DNA from: Heterotrichella gracilis
Taxonomy: Eukaryota; Sar; Xanthophyceae; Tribonematales; Xanthonemataceae
Reading direction: 5' to 3'
Length of the DNA stretch: 64,000 nucleotides
Assembly: GCA_032358255.1 (NCBI GenBank)
Contig: JAULBX010011099.1
Coordinates: 372,001-436,000 of the forward strand
Positions within the stretch are counted from its first letter, which is position 1. Every line of letters begins with the position of its first letter. The notes under the pieces were generated by a model. The model did no database searches, was not told the DNA's origin, and saw nothing but the letters and a program-made list of their open reading frames with translations. Below, piece by piece: positions 8,380-16,887 of this stretch. Both the position numbers and the translations under genes were made by a program.

Positions 8380-8550
8380 ATGGGAAAAGGTGATAAAAGA
8401 ACTAAACGTGGAAAAATCCATATTGGTTCAACCGGAGTGAAGCGTCAGAAAAAGAAAGCCGCTAAAAAAAGCGCCAAGAAAGCCGCTCCAAAAAAAGCTG
8501 CTGCTAAAAAAGCCGCTCCAAAAAAAGCCGCCGCAAAAAAGGCAGAATAA
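8380..8550 (+). CDS. 30S ribosomal protein bTHX with Lys-Ala tail
   Basis: The N-terminal 30 residues (MGKGDKRTKRGKIHIGSTGV) match the small ribosomal protein THX, which sits at the top of the 30S head. The remaining 30 residues are an unusual histone-H1-like tail built on KKAAPKKAAA, repeated twice. I start at ATG 8380, where the family begins with MGKGD; an upstream in-frame start would add 17 unrelated residues. A strong terminator follows at once, so it is probably a single-gene transcript. Length is 56, roughly twice the core THX. Confidence 0.88.
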   Translation: MGKGDKRTKRGKIHIGSTGVKRQKKKAAKKSAKKAAPKKAAAKKAAPKKAAAKKAE

Positions 8551-8556
8551 AATTTT

Positions 8557-8587
8557 AAAAACCCCGGCTTTGTCGGGGTTTTTTTTG
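8557..8587 (+). terminator. Rho-independent terminator of bTHX
   Basis: AAAAACCCCG at 8557-8566 pairs perfectly with CGGGGTTTTT at 8574-8583 around a 7-base loop, followed by more T. It is placed 7 bp after the stop codon. Confidence 0.9.
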
Positions 8588-8595
8588 CACACAAC

Positions 8596-9078
8596 ATGGA
8601 TATAGCAGCCTTCAATAAAAAAGCCAAACAAGAAGAAAAAACAAACGCTCAGTTTTTTAAAAAACTCAAACGCAGCAAACCAAAAAACCTAGACACACTT
8701 TTCCATAAAGCACATGATGAAGTGTTTGCCAAAACCGACTGTTTAAGCTGCGCTAACTGCTGCAAAACAACTTCCCCTATCTTTTATCAGAAAGATATTG
8801 AACGTGCCGCAAAAGCGCTTAAAATGAAACCCGGCGACTTTTTACAAACCTATCTTTTTATGGATGAAGAAGGTGACTTTGTTTTAAAAACAGCGCCCTG
8901 TTCTTTTTTAGACGAAAACAACTACTGTTCCATTTACGAAAGCCGCCCACTTGCCTGCAGAGAATATCCGCACACAAATAGAAAAAAGATGGTTCAAATT
9001 TTAGACCTCACCTATAGAAACACCTTGGTTTGTCCGGCTGTATTAGAAATTGTAGAAAGACTCAAACCGGTTTTATAG
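8596..9078 (+). CDS. YkgJ-family cysteine-cluster protein
   Basis: A 160-residue protein of the YkgJ/UPF0153 type, expected to bind zinc or an iron-sulfur cluster. The cysteine pattern is clear: C49, C52, C55 and C56 in DCLSCANCCK, then APCSFLDENNYCSIYESRPLACREYPH, and a last Cys in LVCPAVLE. The N-terminal 35 residues are Lys-rich. Its biochemical role is not established. It lies just after the bTHX terminator and before a small membrane protein gene on the same strand. Confidence 0.85.
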   Translation: MDIAAFNKKAKQEEKTNAQFFKKLKRSKPKNLDTLFHKAHDEVFAKTDCLSCANCCKTTSPIFYQKDIERAAKALKMKPGDFLQTYLFMDEEGDFVLKTAPCSFLDENNYCSIYESRPLACREYPHTNRKKMVQILDLTYRNTLVCPAVLEIVERLKPVL

Positions 9079-9133
9079 AGATCTCTGAAAGGACTTGTTC
9101 ATTACACTTAACGAATTAAAAAACGGTTTACTC

Positions 9134-9340
9134 ATGGAAGAAGAAAGCAAAGAAGCCTTTATTGCCCGAATAAAAAGAGAACGGGGAGAGGAGGTTTATC
9201 CCGAAGAGATTGATGCGGAACCTTTCACGAATAAGACAAGCGGAATCATTGATAAATTAAAAACCGCCTTTTTCCTTTTTTTGCTCGCCTTGTTTTTTTA
9301 TACGATCTATTATATTTTCGGAATGCTGAAAAGCAATTAA
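9134..9340 (+). CDS. Small single-span membrane protein, unknown
   Basis: A 68-residue protein with a charged N-terminal half (MEEESKEAFIARIKRERGEEV) and one C-terminal membrane segment (AFFLFLLALFFYTIYYIFGML). I prefer ATG 9134; a TTG at 9095 would add 13 residues without a recognisable family feature. I do not recognise the family. It follows the YkgJ-type gene by 55 bp and converges on ribE, so co-transcription with ykgJ is plausible. Confidence 0.6.
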   Translation: MEEESKEAFIARIKRERGEEVYPEEIDAEPFTNKTSGIIDKLKTAFFLFLLALFFYTIYYIFGMLKSN

Positions 9341-9345
9341 GAAAC

Positions 9346-9933
9346 TTATTTTATACTTAAGAGTTTAGACACATACTTTCCAATAATATCAAATTCGATA
9401 TTGACACTTGAGCCCGGCCGCAGATCTTTAAAATTAGTATGTTCATAGGTATAAGGAATGATGCATACCGAAAAGCCGGTCTCAGTCGATTGAACAACTG
9501 TTAAACTTACGCCGTTAATCGTAATACTGCCTTTTTCAACAGTTACATAGTGTTTGTTTTTGGCATGTTCAAATACAAATTCCCAACTACCCTTCAAATC
9601 GTTCACTTGTTTACAAATAGCTGTGGTATCAACATGTCCCTGCACAATATGCCCGTCAAAACGACCATTGGCAGGCATGCAACGCTCCAGGTTAACCAAC
9701 GAAACTACTTTCAATTCTCCCAGATTTGTTTTTTGGAGGGTTTCATCAATGGCCGTTACCGTATAATTCATGCCTTCCATTTTCACCACAGTTAAACAAA
9801 CACCATTGTGAGCAACACTTTGATCTATTTTTAATTCGTTGGTAATAGGACTGGAAAAAGTAAAATGAACATTCGAAAGTTCCTTTTCTATTTTTTCCAG
9901 TTTGGCCAGTGTTTCTATAATTCCTGTAAACAT
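9346..9933 (-). CDS. ribE: Riboflavin synthase, alpha chain
   Basis: Converts two 6,7-dimethyl-8-ribityllumazine molecules to riboflavin plus the pyrimidinedione. The 195 residues hold two lumazine-binding barrels: the first from MFTGIIETLAKL to about 85 with SVAHNGVCLTVV, the second from about 97 with GHIVQGHVDTTA and SITINGVSLTVV. The conserved MFTGIIE start fixes the N-terminus. It starts 8 bp after the stop codon of the TlpA-like gene and is the last gene of the leftward block. No FMN riboswitch is visible upstream. Confidence 0.94.
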   Translation of the reverse strand: MFTGIIETLAKLEKIEKELSNVHFTFSSPITNELKIDQSVAHNGVCLTVVKMEGMNYTVTAIDETLQKTNLGELKVVSLVNLERCMPANGRFDGHIVQGHVDTTAICKQVNDLKGSWEFVFEHAKNKHYVTVEKGSITINGVSLTVVQSTETGFSVCIIPYTYEHTNFKDLRPGSSVNIEFDIIGKYVSKLLSIK

Positions 9934-9941
9934 TTCTATAA

Positions 9942-11171
9942 TTATTCTTTTAATAAACTTTTAATGAGATTTTCGGTGCGTTGTTTAAAAAGATCGTATT
10001 CTTTGCCGGTTGCAGGGCCGCTAAAACCACTGTGCACTTTTACAACCTTATGATCCTTATTTAAAAAAAGGGTGGTAGGGAAAGCACTGACCTTGTTAAG
10101 CGCTAGTGTTTCACCTGCTTTTTCTTTTCCCGTTTGCTGAGTGATCAAAATGGTATAATCAAGCGATAAACGATTTTTTAAACGACTTACCTGTGCAGTA
10201 GCTTTTTGAAGATCGTTTGTTTTTTCAAAGGCTAAAGCAATAATTTCGAGGCCCTCTGATTTGTATTGCTTGTAAAGGGAAGAAAAATAAACGCTTTCAT
10301 CCATACAATTAGGACACCAGCTTCCCATCAATTGAATGATGACGGGTTTGTTTTCAAACTGTTTATCTGATAAAGAAACAACTCTACCGTTAAGATCAGG
10401 AAAACTAAAATTTATTTTTTGATCTTTATTTTTTACAAAACTGATCTCTTCCGGATCGGCTAATTTAAAATCGGCATTTTTTTTAGCTTCCCACTTTTCT
10501 TCCCAGGTAGCACCTGAGTAAAATTTGCCATGAATGAGTGCGTCGTTTGAATACTCCGCTGTAAATAAAAAGGCATGACTGCCGTCAAAACACGACAGAT
10601 ACAAACCGTTTCCCTTTTTTACACCTTCCAGATAACGGTAGTCGCCTGTTTCCGTTAAAAATGTGCCGGTCACATAATTGCTTCCCTCCAGGTGGTGAAA
10701 AATTCCAATTGCTTTTGAGCTGTCCTTCGAACCGGGCGAAAAGCTGACTTCCCATTTACCTTCAAACACCGGATTAGGCGCCTCGGTTTCAATTAAAAAG
10801 CGAGCCGCTTCACCATAAATGGCTGTAAATTTTATTTTGTTATTGGTGTTTTTATAATGATTGATCCATACGCCTTCTAAATTATTTCCAACACGGACGC
10901 ATTTGAATTCGGTATCAAAAACGGGCATTTTAAAATTAACCGAATCGCCTTTTATGATAATTTCATCCACCACAATGCGTTCATCGGCGTTGTGTATGGT
11001 AATAATAGGCTTTTTTCCTTTGTACTTAAAAGTAAAATTAAAAGGCAATTCAATTCCCTTCTCAGGTTGCAAGTATAAAAGACCACGGTATATGCCTTCT
11101 TTCATTTTTTTTGAATAAAGTGAAGAACTTAAAAGTAAAAAACTTAGAAAATATAAGGAGACGAGCTTCAC
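9942..11171 (-). CDS. TlpA-like thioredoxin-fold protein
   Basis: A secreted protein of 409 residues with a signal peptide at about 1-20 (LYFLSFLLLSSSLYSKK). An N-terminal beta-rich domain of unknown function (about 25-240) precedes a thioredoxin/AhpC-like domain at about 255-405, with the redox motif WCPNC in GSWCPNCMDESVYF and the cis-Pro loop in VSAFPTTLFL. It probably reduces or exchanges disulfides in the periplasm, as TlpA/ResA relatives do. The substrate is unknown. Co-directional with ribE and separated from the formimidoylglutamase gene by 53 bp. Confidence 0.85.
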   Translation of the reverse strand: MKLVSLYFLSFLLLSSSLYSKKMKEGIYRGLLYLQPEKGIELPFNFTFKYKGKKPIITIHNADERIVVDEIIIKGDSVNFKMPVFDTEFKCVRVGNNLEGVWINHYKNTNNKIKFTAIYGEAARFLIETEAPNPVFEGKWEVSFSPGSKDSSKAIGIFHHLEGSNYVTGTFLTETGDYRYLEGVKKGNGLYLSCFDGSHAFLFTAEYSNDALIHGKFYSGATWEEKWEAKKNADFKLADPEEISFVKNKDQKINFSFPDLNGRVVSLSDKQFENKPVIIQLMGSWCPNCMDESVYFSSLYKQYKSEGLEIIALAFEKTNDLQKATAQVSRLKNRLSLDYTILITQQTGKEKAGETLALNKVSAFPTTLFLNKDHKVVKVHSGFSGPATGKEYDLFKQRTENLIKSLLKE

Positions 11172-11224
11172 ACGAATTGAATATTAAAATAAAAGTCTAA
11201 AAAGTCATTGGTTCCTTCAGTTTA

Positions 11225-12280
11225 TTAATTTCTCTGACTGAAGGCAACCAGGTTAGCAATGCGGTATAATAATCGTGCTGCTACATTGGCATCCCAATCA
11301 CCGCCATCTTTACCCGGACTTACTTCATTCAGGTCAAACGCAATGATCTTTCTTCCGCTATTTACAATTTTTTCTAAAAGAAATAAAACCTGTTCTGTCT
11401 CAAAACCGCCGGCAACAGGAGTTCCGGTATTAGGACATAATTTTGGGTCCAATCCGTCGATATCGAAACTTAAGTAAATGTGTTGAGGTAATTCTTTCAC
11501 AATACGATTACAAATTCGGTCCCAGCTATCGCCGTTAAATAAAGCATATTTGATATCGCGATCAAAAAAGGTTTTTATTCTGCCATTACTTTCATTTATT
11601 AAATCAAGTTCTTCTTCACAAAAGTCGCGGATACCTACTTGTACTAACTTCTCTACTTCCTTTATTTTAAGGGCGTTGTACATGATAGAAGCGTGAGAAA
11701 ACTCAAACCCTTCATAAGCATTTCTAAGATCGGCGTGTGCATCAATTTGCAGGATGGCAAATTTTTCAAATTTCTCAGAAAGCGCCTGCATCATGCCTAA
11801 AGGGGTTGAATGGTCGCCGCCAATTAAGCCTACATGTTTATTCTGATTTAAGAAATGTAATGCCCGTTTTTTAACCCAGGCGTTCAGCCACAAACATTCT
11901 TCTTTAATGTGTTGTGAAATTTCCTGCAATTCAGGTTTGGTTTCTTTAGCGCCATTTGCTAATGCGTCTATATAACGTTCGGCAGATTGCCGCAACACTT
12001 CACTTTTTGTTTTTATCTCTTCATTGATCTCATCCATGCCTATCCCTTTTTTCCAGGCATCTTTTACGAGAGGATCCAGCAGATCAACCTGGTAACTTGC
12101 GTCTAAAATGGCTTTTGGGCCTTCGGCAGTTCCGCCGCCATAACTTACGGTGACTTCCCAGGGCACAGGAATTAATACGGTTTCACATTCATCCAGAGTA
12201 AACGGCAAGCCAAACATGCCGTCGTTAAGCTGGCCAATACCATTTGCGTCAAATTGATCTATTTTAGTTTGTTTTGTCAT
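11225..12280 (-). CDS. Arginase-family hydrolase, probable formimidoylglutamase
   Basis: A 351-residue ureohydrolase. The binuclear manganese site is complete: GGDHS, DAHADLR and SFDIDGLDP. The length and the GAKETKPELQEI-type insertion resemble the Bacteroidota formimidoylglutamase group, which hydrolyses N-formimino-glutamate in histidine degradation. Urocanate hydratase is also encoded in this window (56968-58989), which supports that role, but agmatinase or arginase activity cannot be excluded by sequence alone. It starts 9 bp after the pdxH stop codon in the reading direction of the leftward block. Confidence 0.8.
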   Translation of the reverse strand: MTKQTKIDQFDANGIGQLNDGMFGLPFTLDECETVLIPVPWEVTVSYGGGTAEGPKAILDASYQVDLLDPLVKDAWKKGIGMDEINEEIKTKSEVLRQSAERYIDALANGAKETKPELQEISQHIKEECLWLNAWVKKRALHFLNQNKHVGLIGGDHSTPLGMMQALSEKFEKFAILQIDAHADLRNAYEGFEFSHASIMYNALKIKEVEKLVQVGIRDFCEEELDLINESNGRIKTFFDRDIKYALFNGDSWDRICNRIVKELPQHIYLSFDIDGLDPKLCPNTGTPVAGGFETEQVLFLLEKIVNSGRKIIAFDLNEVSPGKDGGDWDANVAARLLYRIANLVAFSQRN

Positions 12281-12289
12281 AGTGTGGTG

Positions 12290-12943
12290 TTAAGGGGCTA
12301 ATCTAATTATTTCCCAGTTATTATCTTTTAATTCGTAACTGATCCTATCATGCAGTCGGCTTTTTCTGCCTTGCCAAAACTCATAATAAGTGGCTTTAAA
12401 AACATATCCACCCCAAAAAGGAGGTCGGGTAATGCGATCTGCCGGCATTTCTTTTTTTAATTTTTCCAAGCGCTGTTCTAGTTCAGTTCTGCTGTTTAAT
12501 TTTTGACTTTGCTGACTTGCCCAGGCACCTAGTTTTGATTCATAGGGTCTGGCGTTAAAGTAAGCATCACTGTATTCAGGCCCTGCTTTTTCTACCGAAC
12601 CTTCCAGTCTAATTTGTCTTTCTAATTCAGGCCAAAAAAAAGTGAGACTGGCAAACGGATTGGCGTTTAATTCTTGTGCTTTTTTGGATTGGTAATTGGT
12701 ATAGAACCAAAAGCTACCGGCATCATATTCCCTTAAATACACAATGCGACCGCTTGGTTTGCCCTCGGCAGAAACGCTGGAGAGATGCATTGCCTGAACT
12801 TCGGGAACCTTGGCTTCAATGGCCTGTTTGAACCAAACAGAGAATTGTTTTGCCGGATCGGCATTCACATCACTTTCACTTAAGCTTCCTTTTGTAAAAT
12901 CTTCACGAAGTTGATAGATATAATTTTCTGCCTCTTCCATCAT
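12290..12943 (-). CDS. pdxH: Pyridoxamine 5'-phosphate oxidase
   Basis: FMN-dependent oxidase that makes pyridoxal 5'-phosphate. Family hallmarks are visible: the N-terminal REDFTKGSLSESDVNADP, the FMN-binding GRIVYLREYDAGSFWFYTNYQSKKAQEL, SRTELEQRLEKL, and the C-terminal WEIIRLAP ending with a characteristic Leu-Ala-Pro. I take the ATG at 12941-12943 (MMEEAENYI); the adjacent ATG is equally possible, and a start at 12964 adds seven unlikely residues. It replaces the pyruvate kinase gene that often follows the IPExxxVDY gene in other Bacteroidota. Confidence 0.93.
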   Translation of the reverse strand: MMEEAENYIYQLREDFTKGSLSESDVNADPAKQFSVWFKQAIEAKVPEVQAMHLSSVSAEGKPSGRIVYLREYDAGSFWFYTNYQSKKAQELNANPFASLTFFWPELERQIRLEGSVEKAGPEYSDAYFNARPYESKLGAWASQQSQKLNSRTELEQRLEKLKKEMPADRITRPPFWGGYVFKATYYEFWQGRKSRLHDRISYELKDNNWEIIRLAP

Positions 12944-12975
12944 GTAAAGATATTTAGAAAACAAAGAGCAAAGAA

Positions 12976-13461
12976 CTAAAAGATCAAATTTCTTCTGCTT
13001 GGTAATTCTTTCGGTTCGATGGCCTGAATCTGGATGATTTCTTCCTGCGTTTTTAGTTTTTCAATCACTTTAAACTGATAATTATGCAGATCTTCCCCTT
13101 TCATGATCAAAAAGTAATCTGTTTTTGGTAATTCGTGAATGAGTTTAACACTTTCATCAACATCCTGACCGGCAAAGAGGTCATTGTTTTGACTCAGGTT
13201 GAGATTGGGTTCTTCAAAATTACTGGTGTTTGAAATCAAAAAATAGTCCAGACCCATATCTTCATCAGAGTACCTATAAAGTGAAAAATTAAAGACACGG
13301 CCCTCCTTGAGATTAAAGGGAATATAATCACTTAAAAAGAGATCTATCTTTAACACATCGCTAATTAAACTGCTGAGTACATATTGGTTCTCAAGGCAGT
13401 TAATACCAATTAACACATAATCTTGGTCTTCAGAAGGGTTATGTAAAAAATGTTTAGCCAA
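12976..13461 (-). CDS. IPExxxVDY-family protein
   Basis: A 161-residue protein of a small Bacteroidota-restricted family typically found after rnc. The segment FSLYRYSDEDMGLDYFLISN near residues 58-77 is the recognisable family core. No catalytic motif or membrane segment is seen. Its start overlaps the 3' end of rnc by 8 bp, which indicates translational coupling. Function is not known. Confidence 0.75.
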   Translation of the reverse strand: MAKHFLHNPSEDQDYVLIGINCLENQYVLSSLISDVLKIDLFLSDYIPFNLKEGRVFNFSLYRYSDEDMGLDYFLISNTSNFEEPNLNLSQNNDLFAGQDVDESVKLIHELPKTDYFLIMKGEDLHNYQFKVIEKLKTQEEIIQIQAIEPKELPSRRNLIF

Positions 13462-14194
13462 TTTCTTTTGTTAAGATCTCTAATGTTAGTTGCGCGGCTT
13501 TTTGTTCGGCCACACGCTTACTATAACTTTCAAAGCGGGTATAAGCTTTTTCATTAATGATGACTTCAATGATATACGATTTGCCGGCACTTTGTTTTTC
13601 TTCACTTAAAACTTTGTATTCCAGTTTATATTTATTTTTTTGACAATAGATCTGTAATTGACTTTTGTAATCGTCGTTTGTTTTGGCAAGGGTATCAATA
13701 TCTAAGTGCGTCTTCACAATTCTTGAAAGAATGAAGCGTTTTGTTTTAAGATAGCCCATGTCTAGATAAACAGCGCCAATAAAGGCTTCAAAGGCATCGC
13801 CGTATGCGCTTGACTTTGTTTTTTCATCTTTGGTAAGACTGGCTTTTAAATAATGATTGAACCCAAACTTAAGCGCAAGTTCTTTTAAATTTTGTCCGTT
13901 TACAATTTTACTTCTTAATTGAGTAAGAAAACCTTCGTCTTTAAAGGGGTAAATACTGAATAGGTGATCGGCAATAACGGCGCCTAATATGGCGTCTCCT
14001 AAAAACTCTAAACGTTCATTGCTAATAGTGGTGCCACTTCTTTTCACAGAAACACTGCTGTGAAAAAAGGCTTGTTGATAAAGGGATAGATTTTTTGGAG
14101 AATAACCCGTGGTTGATTTGATCCAATTTTTAAAACTCTTATCGCCGGTACTACTTTTTGCAGTAAAGAGCGCTAATAGTTTTTTAAGAGCCAA
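13454..14194 (-). CDS. rnc: Ribonuclease III
   Basis: Double-strand-specific endoribonuclease for rRNA processing and mRNA turnover. The RNase III signature NERLEFLGDAILG lies at about 79-91, the second acidic cluster in SAYGDAFEAFIGAVYLD at about 129-145, and a double-stranded RNA-binding domain covers about 170-246 (DDYKSQLQIYCQKN to KAAQLTLEIL). The length of 246 is normal. It starts 3 bp after the fabF stop codon; acpP-fabF-rnc is a conserved gene order. Confidence 0.96.
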   Translation of the reverse strand: MALKKLLALFTAKSSTGDKSFKNWIKSTTGYSPKNLSLYQQAFFHSSVSVKRSGTTISNERLEFLGDAILGAVIADHLFSIYPFKDEGFLTQLRSKIVNGQNLKELALKFGFNHYLKASLTKDEKTKSSAYGDAFEAFIGAVYLDMGYLKTKRFILSRIVKTHLDIDTLAKTNDDYKSQLQIYCQKNKYKLEYKVLSEEKQSAGKSYIIEVIINEKAYTRFESYSKRVAEQKAAQLTLEILTKEIG

Positions 14195-14197
14195 GAC

Positions 14198-15451
14198 TTA
14201 GGGATTAAATTTCTTAATGACAATGGCCGCATTATGTCCGCCAAAACCAAAGGTATTGCTGATGGCTACATTGATCGGGCGTTTTTGTGCTTTATTGAAC
14301 GTCAGATTTAATTTAGGATCGATCTCAGGATCAGGCGTCACAAAATTAATTGTTGGAGGAGCAATGTCGTTCTTAATGGCCAAAATGGTAGCCAAGCCTT
14401 CAATAGCTCCGGCAGCACCTAATAAGTGACCGGTCATTGATTTGGTTGAACTAATGTTCATTTTGTAAGCCTGTTCACCAAATACGTTAACAATGGCTTT
14501 TAATTCGGCACCATCGCCCAGAGGCGTGCTGGTACCATGTGTGTTGATATAATCCACTTCTGAAGGACTAATTTCGGCATCTTTGAGTGCTCTTTGCATG
14601 ACCAAAGTGGCGCCTAATCCATCAGGATGAGGAGCAGTAATGTGATAAGCGTCTCCGCTCATTCCACCACCAATAATTTCAGCATAAATTTTTGCCCCTC
14701 TTGCTTGGGCATGTTCTAATTCTTCTAATACCAAGGCTACTCCGCCTTCTCCCAATACAAAACCATCACGGTCTTTATCGTATGGACGAGAAGCGCCCTG
14801 AGGATTATCATTTCGGGTACTCATAGCCTGAACGGCGTTAAAACCACCAATACCACTTTCATTGATAGCAGCTTCAGATCCACCGGTTATAATGGCATTT
14901 GCTTTTCCCATACGGATGTAAGTAAACGCATCAATTAAAGCTGAGGTTGAAGAAGCACAAGCAGAAACGGTAGTAAAATTAGGGCCTCTGAATCCAAAAC
15001 GAATGGAAATGTGTCCTGAACAAATATCCGCGATCATTTTTGGAATAAAAAAGGGATTAAAACGCGGTGTCCCGTCGCCTTTAGCAAAAGCAAAGGTTTC
15101 AGCCTGAAAAGTATCTAAACCTCCAATACCGCTACCCCAGATCACACCAACTTCGTTTTTATCGATTCCTTCGCCATCAATGCCGCTATCGGCAACAGCT
15201 TGAACACTGGCAGCTATCCCGTACCACGAGTATGCATCCAGTTTTCTGGCTTCTTTTTTATCGAAATAATCTTCCGGATTAAAACCTTTCACTTCGCAGG
15301 CAAAGCGGGTTTTGAATTTAGATGCATCAAAACGTGTAATAGGCGCAGCTCCGCTAACACCATTTATTAAATTGTTCCAATAGTCATTTACACTATTGCC
15401 TAATGGGGTTACAGCTCCGAGACCTGTAACTACTACACGTTTTAATTGCAT
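14198..15451 (-). CDS. fabF: 3-oxoacyl-ACP synthase II (FabF)
   Basis: Condensing enzyme of fatty acid elongation. The Cys-His-His triad is present: Cys in VSACASSTSA near 166, His in NTHGTSTPLGD near 307, and His in SMTGHLLGAAGA near 343. The N-terminal VVVTGLGAVTPLG and C-terminal SNTFGFGGHNAAIV are typical. Length 417 is standard. It follows acpP by 9 bp and precedes rnc by 3 bp, so all three are surely one transcript. Confidence 0.97.
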   Translation of the reverse strand: MQLKRVVVTGLGAVTPLGNSVNDYWNNLINGVSGAAPITRFDASKFKTRFACEVKGFNPEDYFDKKEARKLDAYSWYGIAASVQAVADSGIDGEGIDKNEVGVIWGSGIGGLDTFQAETFAFAKGDGTPRFNPFFIPKMIADICSGHISIRFGFRGPNFTTVSACASSTSALIDAFTYIRMGKANAIITGGSEAAINESGIGGFNAVQAMSTRNDNPQGASRPYDKDRDGFVLGEGGVALVLEELEHAQARGAKIYAEIIGGGMSGDAYHITAPHPDGLGATLVMQRALKDAEISPSEVDYINTHGTSTPLGDGAELKAIVNVFGEQAYKMNISSTKSMTGHLLGAAGAIEGLATILAIKNDIAPPTINFVTPDPEIDPKLNLTFNKAQKRPINVAISNTFGFGGHNAAIVIKKFNP

Positions 15452-15460
15452 ATGGTAAAA

Positions 15461-15700
15461 TTAGTTTTTAGCGTTCGCCTCAATATAAGAGATGGCATCG
15501 CCCACAGTTCCAATTTTTTCAGCTTGTTCATCCGGAATTGCAATGTTAAATTCTTTTTCGAATTCCATGATTAACTCAACCGTATCCAATGAATCAGCTC
15601 CTAAATCATTAGTAAAGCTCGCGCTTGGAGTTACTTCTTTTTCATCAACACCTAATTTATCAACGATGATTGATTTTACTTTGTTTGCAATGTCAGACAT
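15461..15700 (-). CDS. acpP: Acyl carrier protein
   Basis: A 79-residue acidic four-helix protein carrying the growing acyl chain. Ser37 in the [15 protein letters not shown] motif takes the phosphopantetheine arm. The ATG at 15700 ([10 protein letters not shown]) gives the family length; an in-frame ATG at 15727 would add nine residues. A possible modifying enzyme, the phosphopantetheinyl transferase, lies at 31946-32518. Confidence 0.97.
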   Translation of the reverse strand: MSDIANKVKSIIVDKLGVDEKEVTPSASFTNDLGADSLDTVELIMEFEKEFNIAIPDEQAEKIGTVGDAISYIEANAKN

Positions 15701-15838
15701 TATTTTAGATTTAAAAATTTTGCACAAAAATAAAAATATCGCTGTTAAAACAAAACTTTAAAGCAATAATTACCAAGTATTTTTAACGAAATGGATAGGG
15801 TAAAAGAATCTAATAATTCTAACTGTTTGTTAATGAAC

Positions 15839-16165
15839 CTATTGTGTAATTGGCCTGTTCGTAAGAATTTCTTCGATTTTGCGGATGCTGTCTCTTTTAC
15901 TCTGATACTTGTGACGAGAAGGGGAATACGAATAATAACTTAACCAGCCTCTTTTTTGTTTTCCAATTTCTACCGGAGCGAGAATAACATAGAGAATAAA
16001 ACTAATGGCCCCAAGGCTAAAAATGCTATAAACGAGTTGCAGATCGGTGAATTCGTGGTGAATGTATATCTTGATCTTCCCTATTAGTCCGGCGTGCGCT
16101 GCTTCAATGTTAAGAAATAACAGGCTTACTAAGATCAGAATGGTTTTAATGGTTCCTTTTTTCAT
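15839..16165 (-). CDS. Small membrane protein, unknown
   Basis: A 108-residue protein with a signal peptide at about 1-25 (ILILVSLLFLNIEAAHA) and one further membrane segment at about 45-67 (LVYSIFSLGAISFILYVILAP), followed by a basic cytoplasmic tail (GWLSYYSYSPSRHKYQSKRDSIRKIEEIL). I do not recognise the family. It lies between acpP and the divergent rimP, with about 140 bp on its acpP side, and could form its own transcript. Confidence 0.6.
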   Translation of the reverse strand: MKKGTIKTILILVSLLFLNIEAAHAGLIGKIKIYIHHEFTDLQLVYSIFSLGAISFILYVILAPVEIGKQKRGWLSYYSYSPSRHKYQSKRDSIRKIEEILTNRPITQ

Positions 16166-16305
16166 TTATCTTTTGTGGTTCTCTAACATTTACACGTTTC
16201 TCGAAGGCAAAAGGTTGGTTAAGTGCCCCATTTTTATCAGAATTTTGTTTTTGCAGATGACAAATAAATGCTTATATTTGTCGCCTGAAAATAAGATTGA
16301 ACGGG

Positions 16306-16325
16306 TAGGGGACTAAAGTCCCCTA
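16306..16325 (+). promoter_or_regulatory. Leader hairpin before rimP
   Basis: TAGGGGACT at 16306-16314 and AGTCCCCTA at 16317-16325 form a perfect 9-bp stem, followed by TTTTATT directly at the rimP start. It could attenuate or regulate the rimP-nusA-infB operon, or block the ribosome site. A GC-rich hairpin at this place is known upstream of rimP in other bacteria, but this one is called from sequence alone. Confidence 0.6.
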
Positions 16326-16330
16326 TTTTA

Positions 16331-16813
16331 TTGGCGAAAATTTTGATAAAAAAAGAACATATTTTACAGCTTGCCAACCAGCATTTAGCAGGTAGCAGCA
16401 TCTTTGTTACCGGCATTAGGATTGGTTCAGACAATCAGATCAATGTGTTTATTGATGGTGATGAAGGCGTTACCATAAAAGATTGTGTTGGCTTAAGCAG
16501 AGCCATTGAGGGAAGTTTAGATCGTGATAAAGAAGATTACGCTTTAGATGTTAGTTCTCATGGCGCTACAACACCTTTGATCTTGCCCCGACAATACACT
16601 AAACACGTGGGAGTTGGACGTACCTTTGAAGTTCAGTTAACAGACGGCACCAAATTAGAAGGGGAGCTTGTATCGAGCAATGAGAAAGAAATAACCTTGG
16701 AGTACAGCGTTCGTGAAAACAAACCCATAGGTAAGGGAAAAATCACAGTCATAAAAAAACATATCATACCACACATTACCATAAAAGAATCAAAAATTAA
16801 ACTGAAGTATTAA
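16331..16813 (+). CDS. rimP: Ribosome maturation factor RimP
   Basis: Assembly factor for the 30S subunit. The family core IGSDNQINVFIDGDEGVTIKDCVGLSRAIEGSLD is at about 33-66, with YALDVSSHGATTPLILPRQYTKHVGR-like sequence following and a C-terminal SH3-like domain. No ATG is available near the start: TTG at 16331 is used here, but TTG at 16343 (giving MIKKEHILQLANQ) fits the family N-terminus better. It heads the rimP-nusA-infB operon, whose order is nearly universal. Confidence 0.92.
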   Translation: MAKILIKKEHILQLANQHLAGSSIFVTGIRIGSDNQINVFIDGDEGVTIKDCVGLSRAIEGSLDRDKEDYALDVSSHGATTPLILPRQYTKHVGVGRTFEVQLTDGTKLEGELVSSNEKEITLEYSVRENKPIGKGKITVIKKHIIPHITIKESKIKLKY

Positions 16814-16887
16814 CCGGTTGAAGAGTATTTTCGATAACATCGAAGGATCTGAAACCTAATTAAATAACACATAAAAAAACAAAAACC

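Noticed and set aside
8445-8631. Minus-strand frames opposite bTHX, rich in Ala/Phe/Gly
   Set aside because: They are shadows of the Lys-Ala repeat in the bTHX tail.
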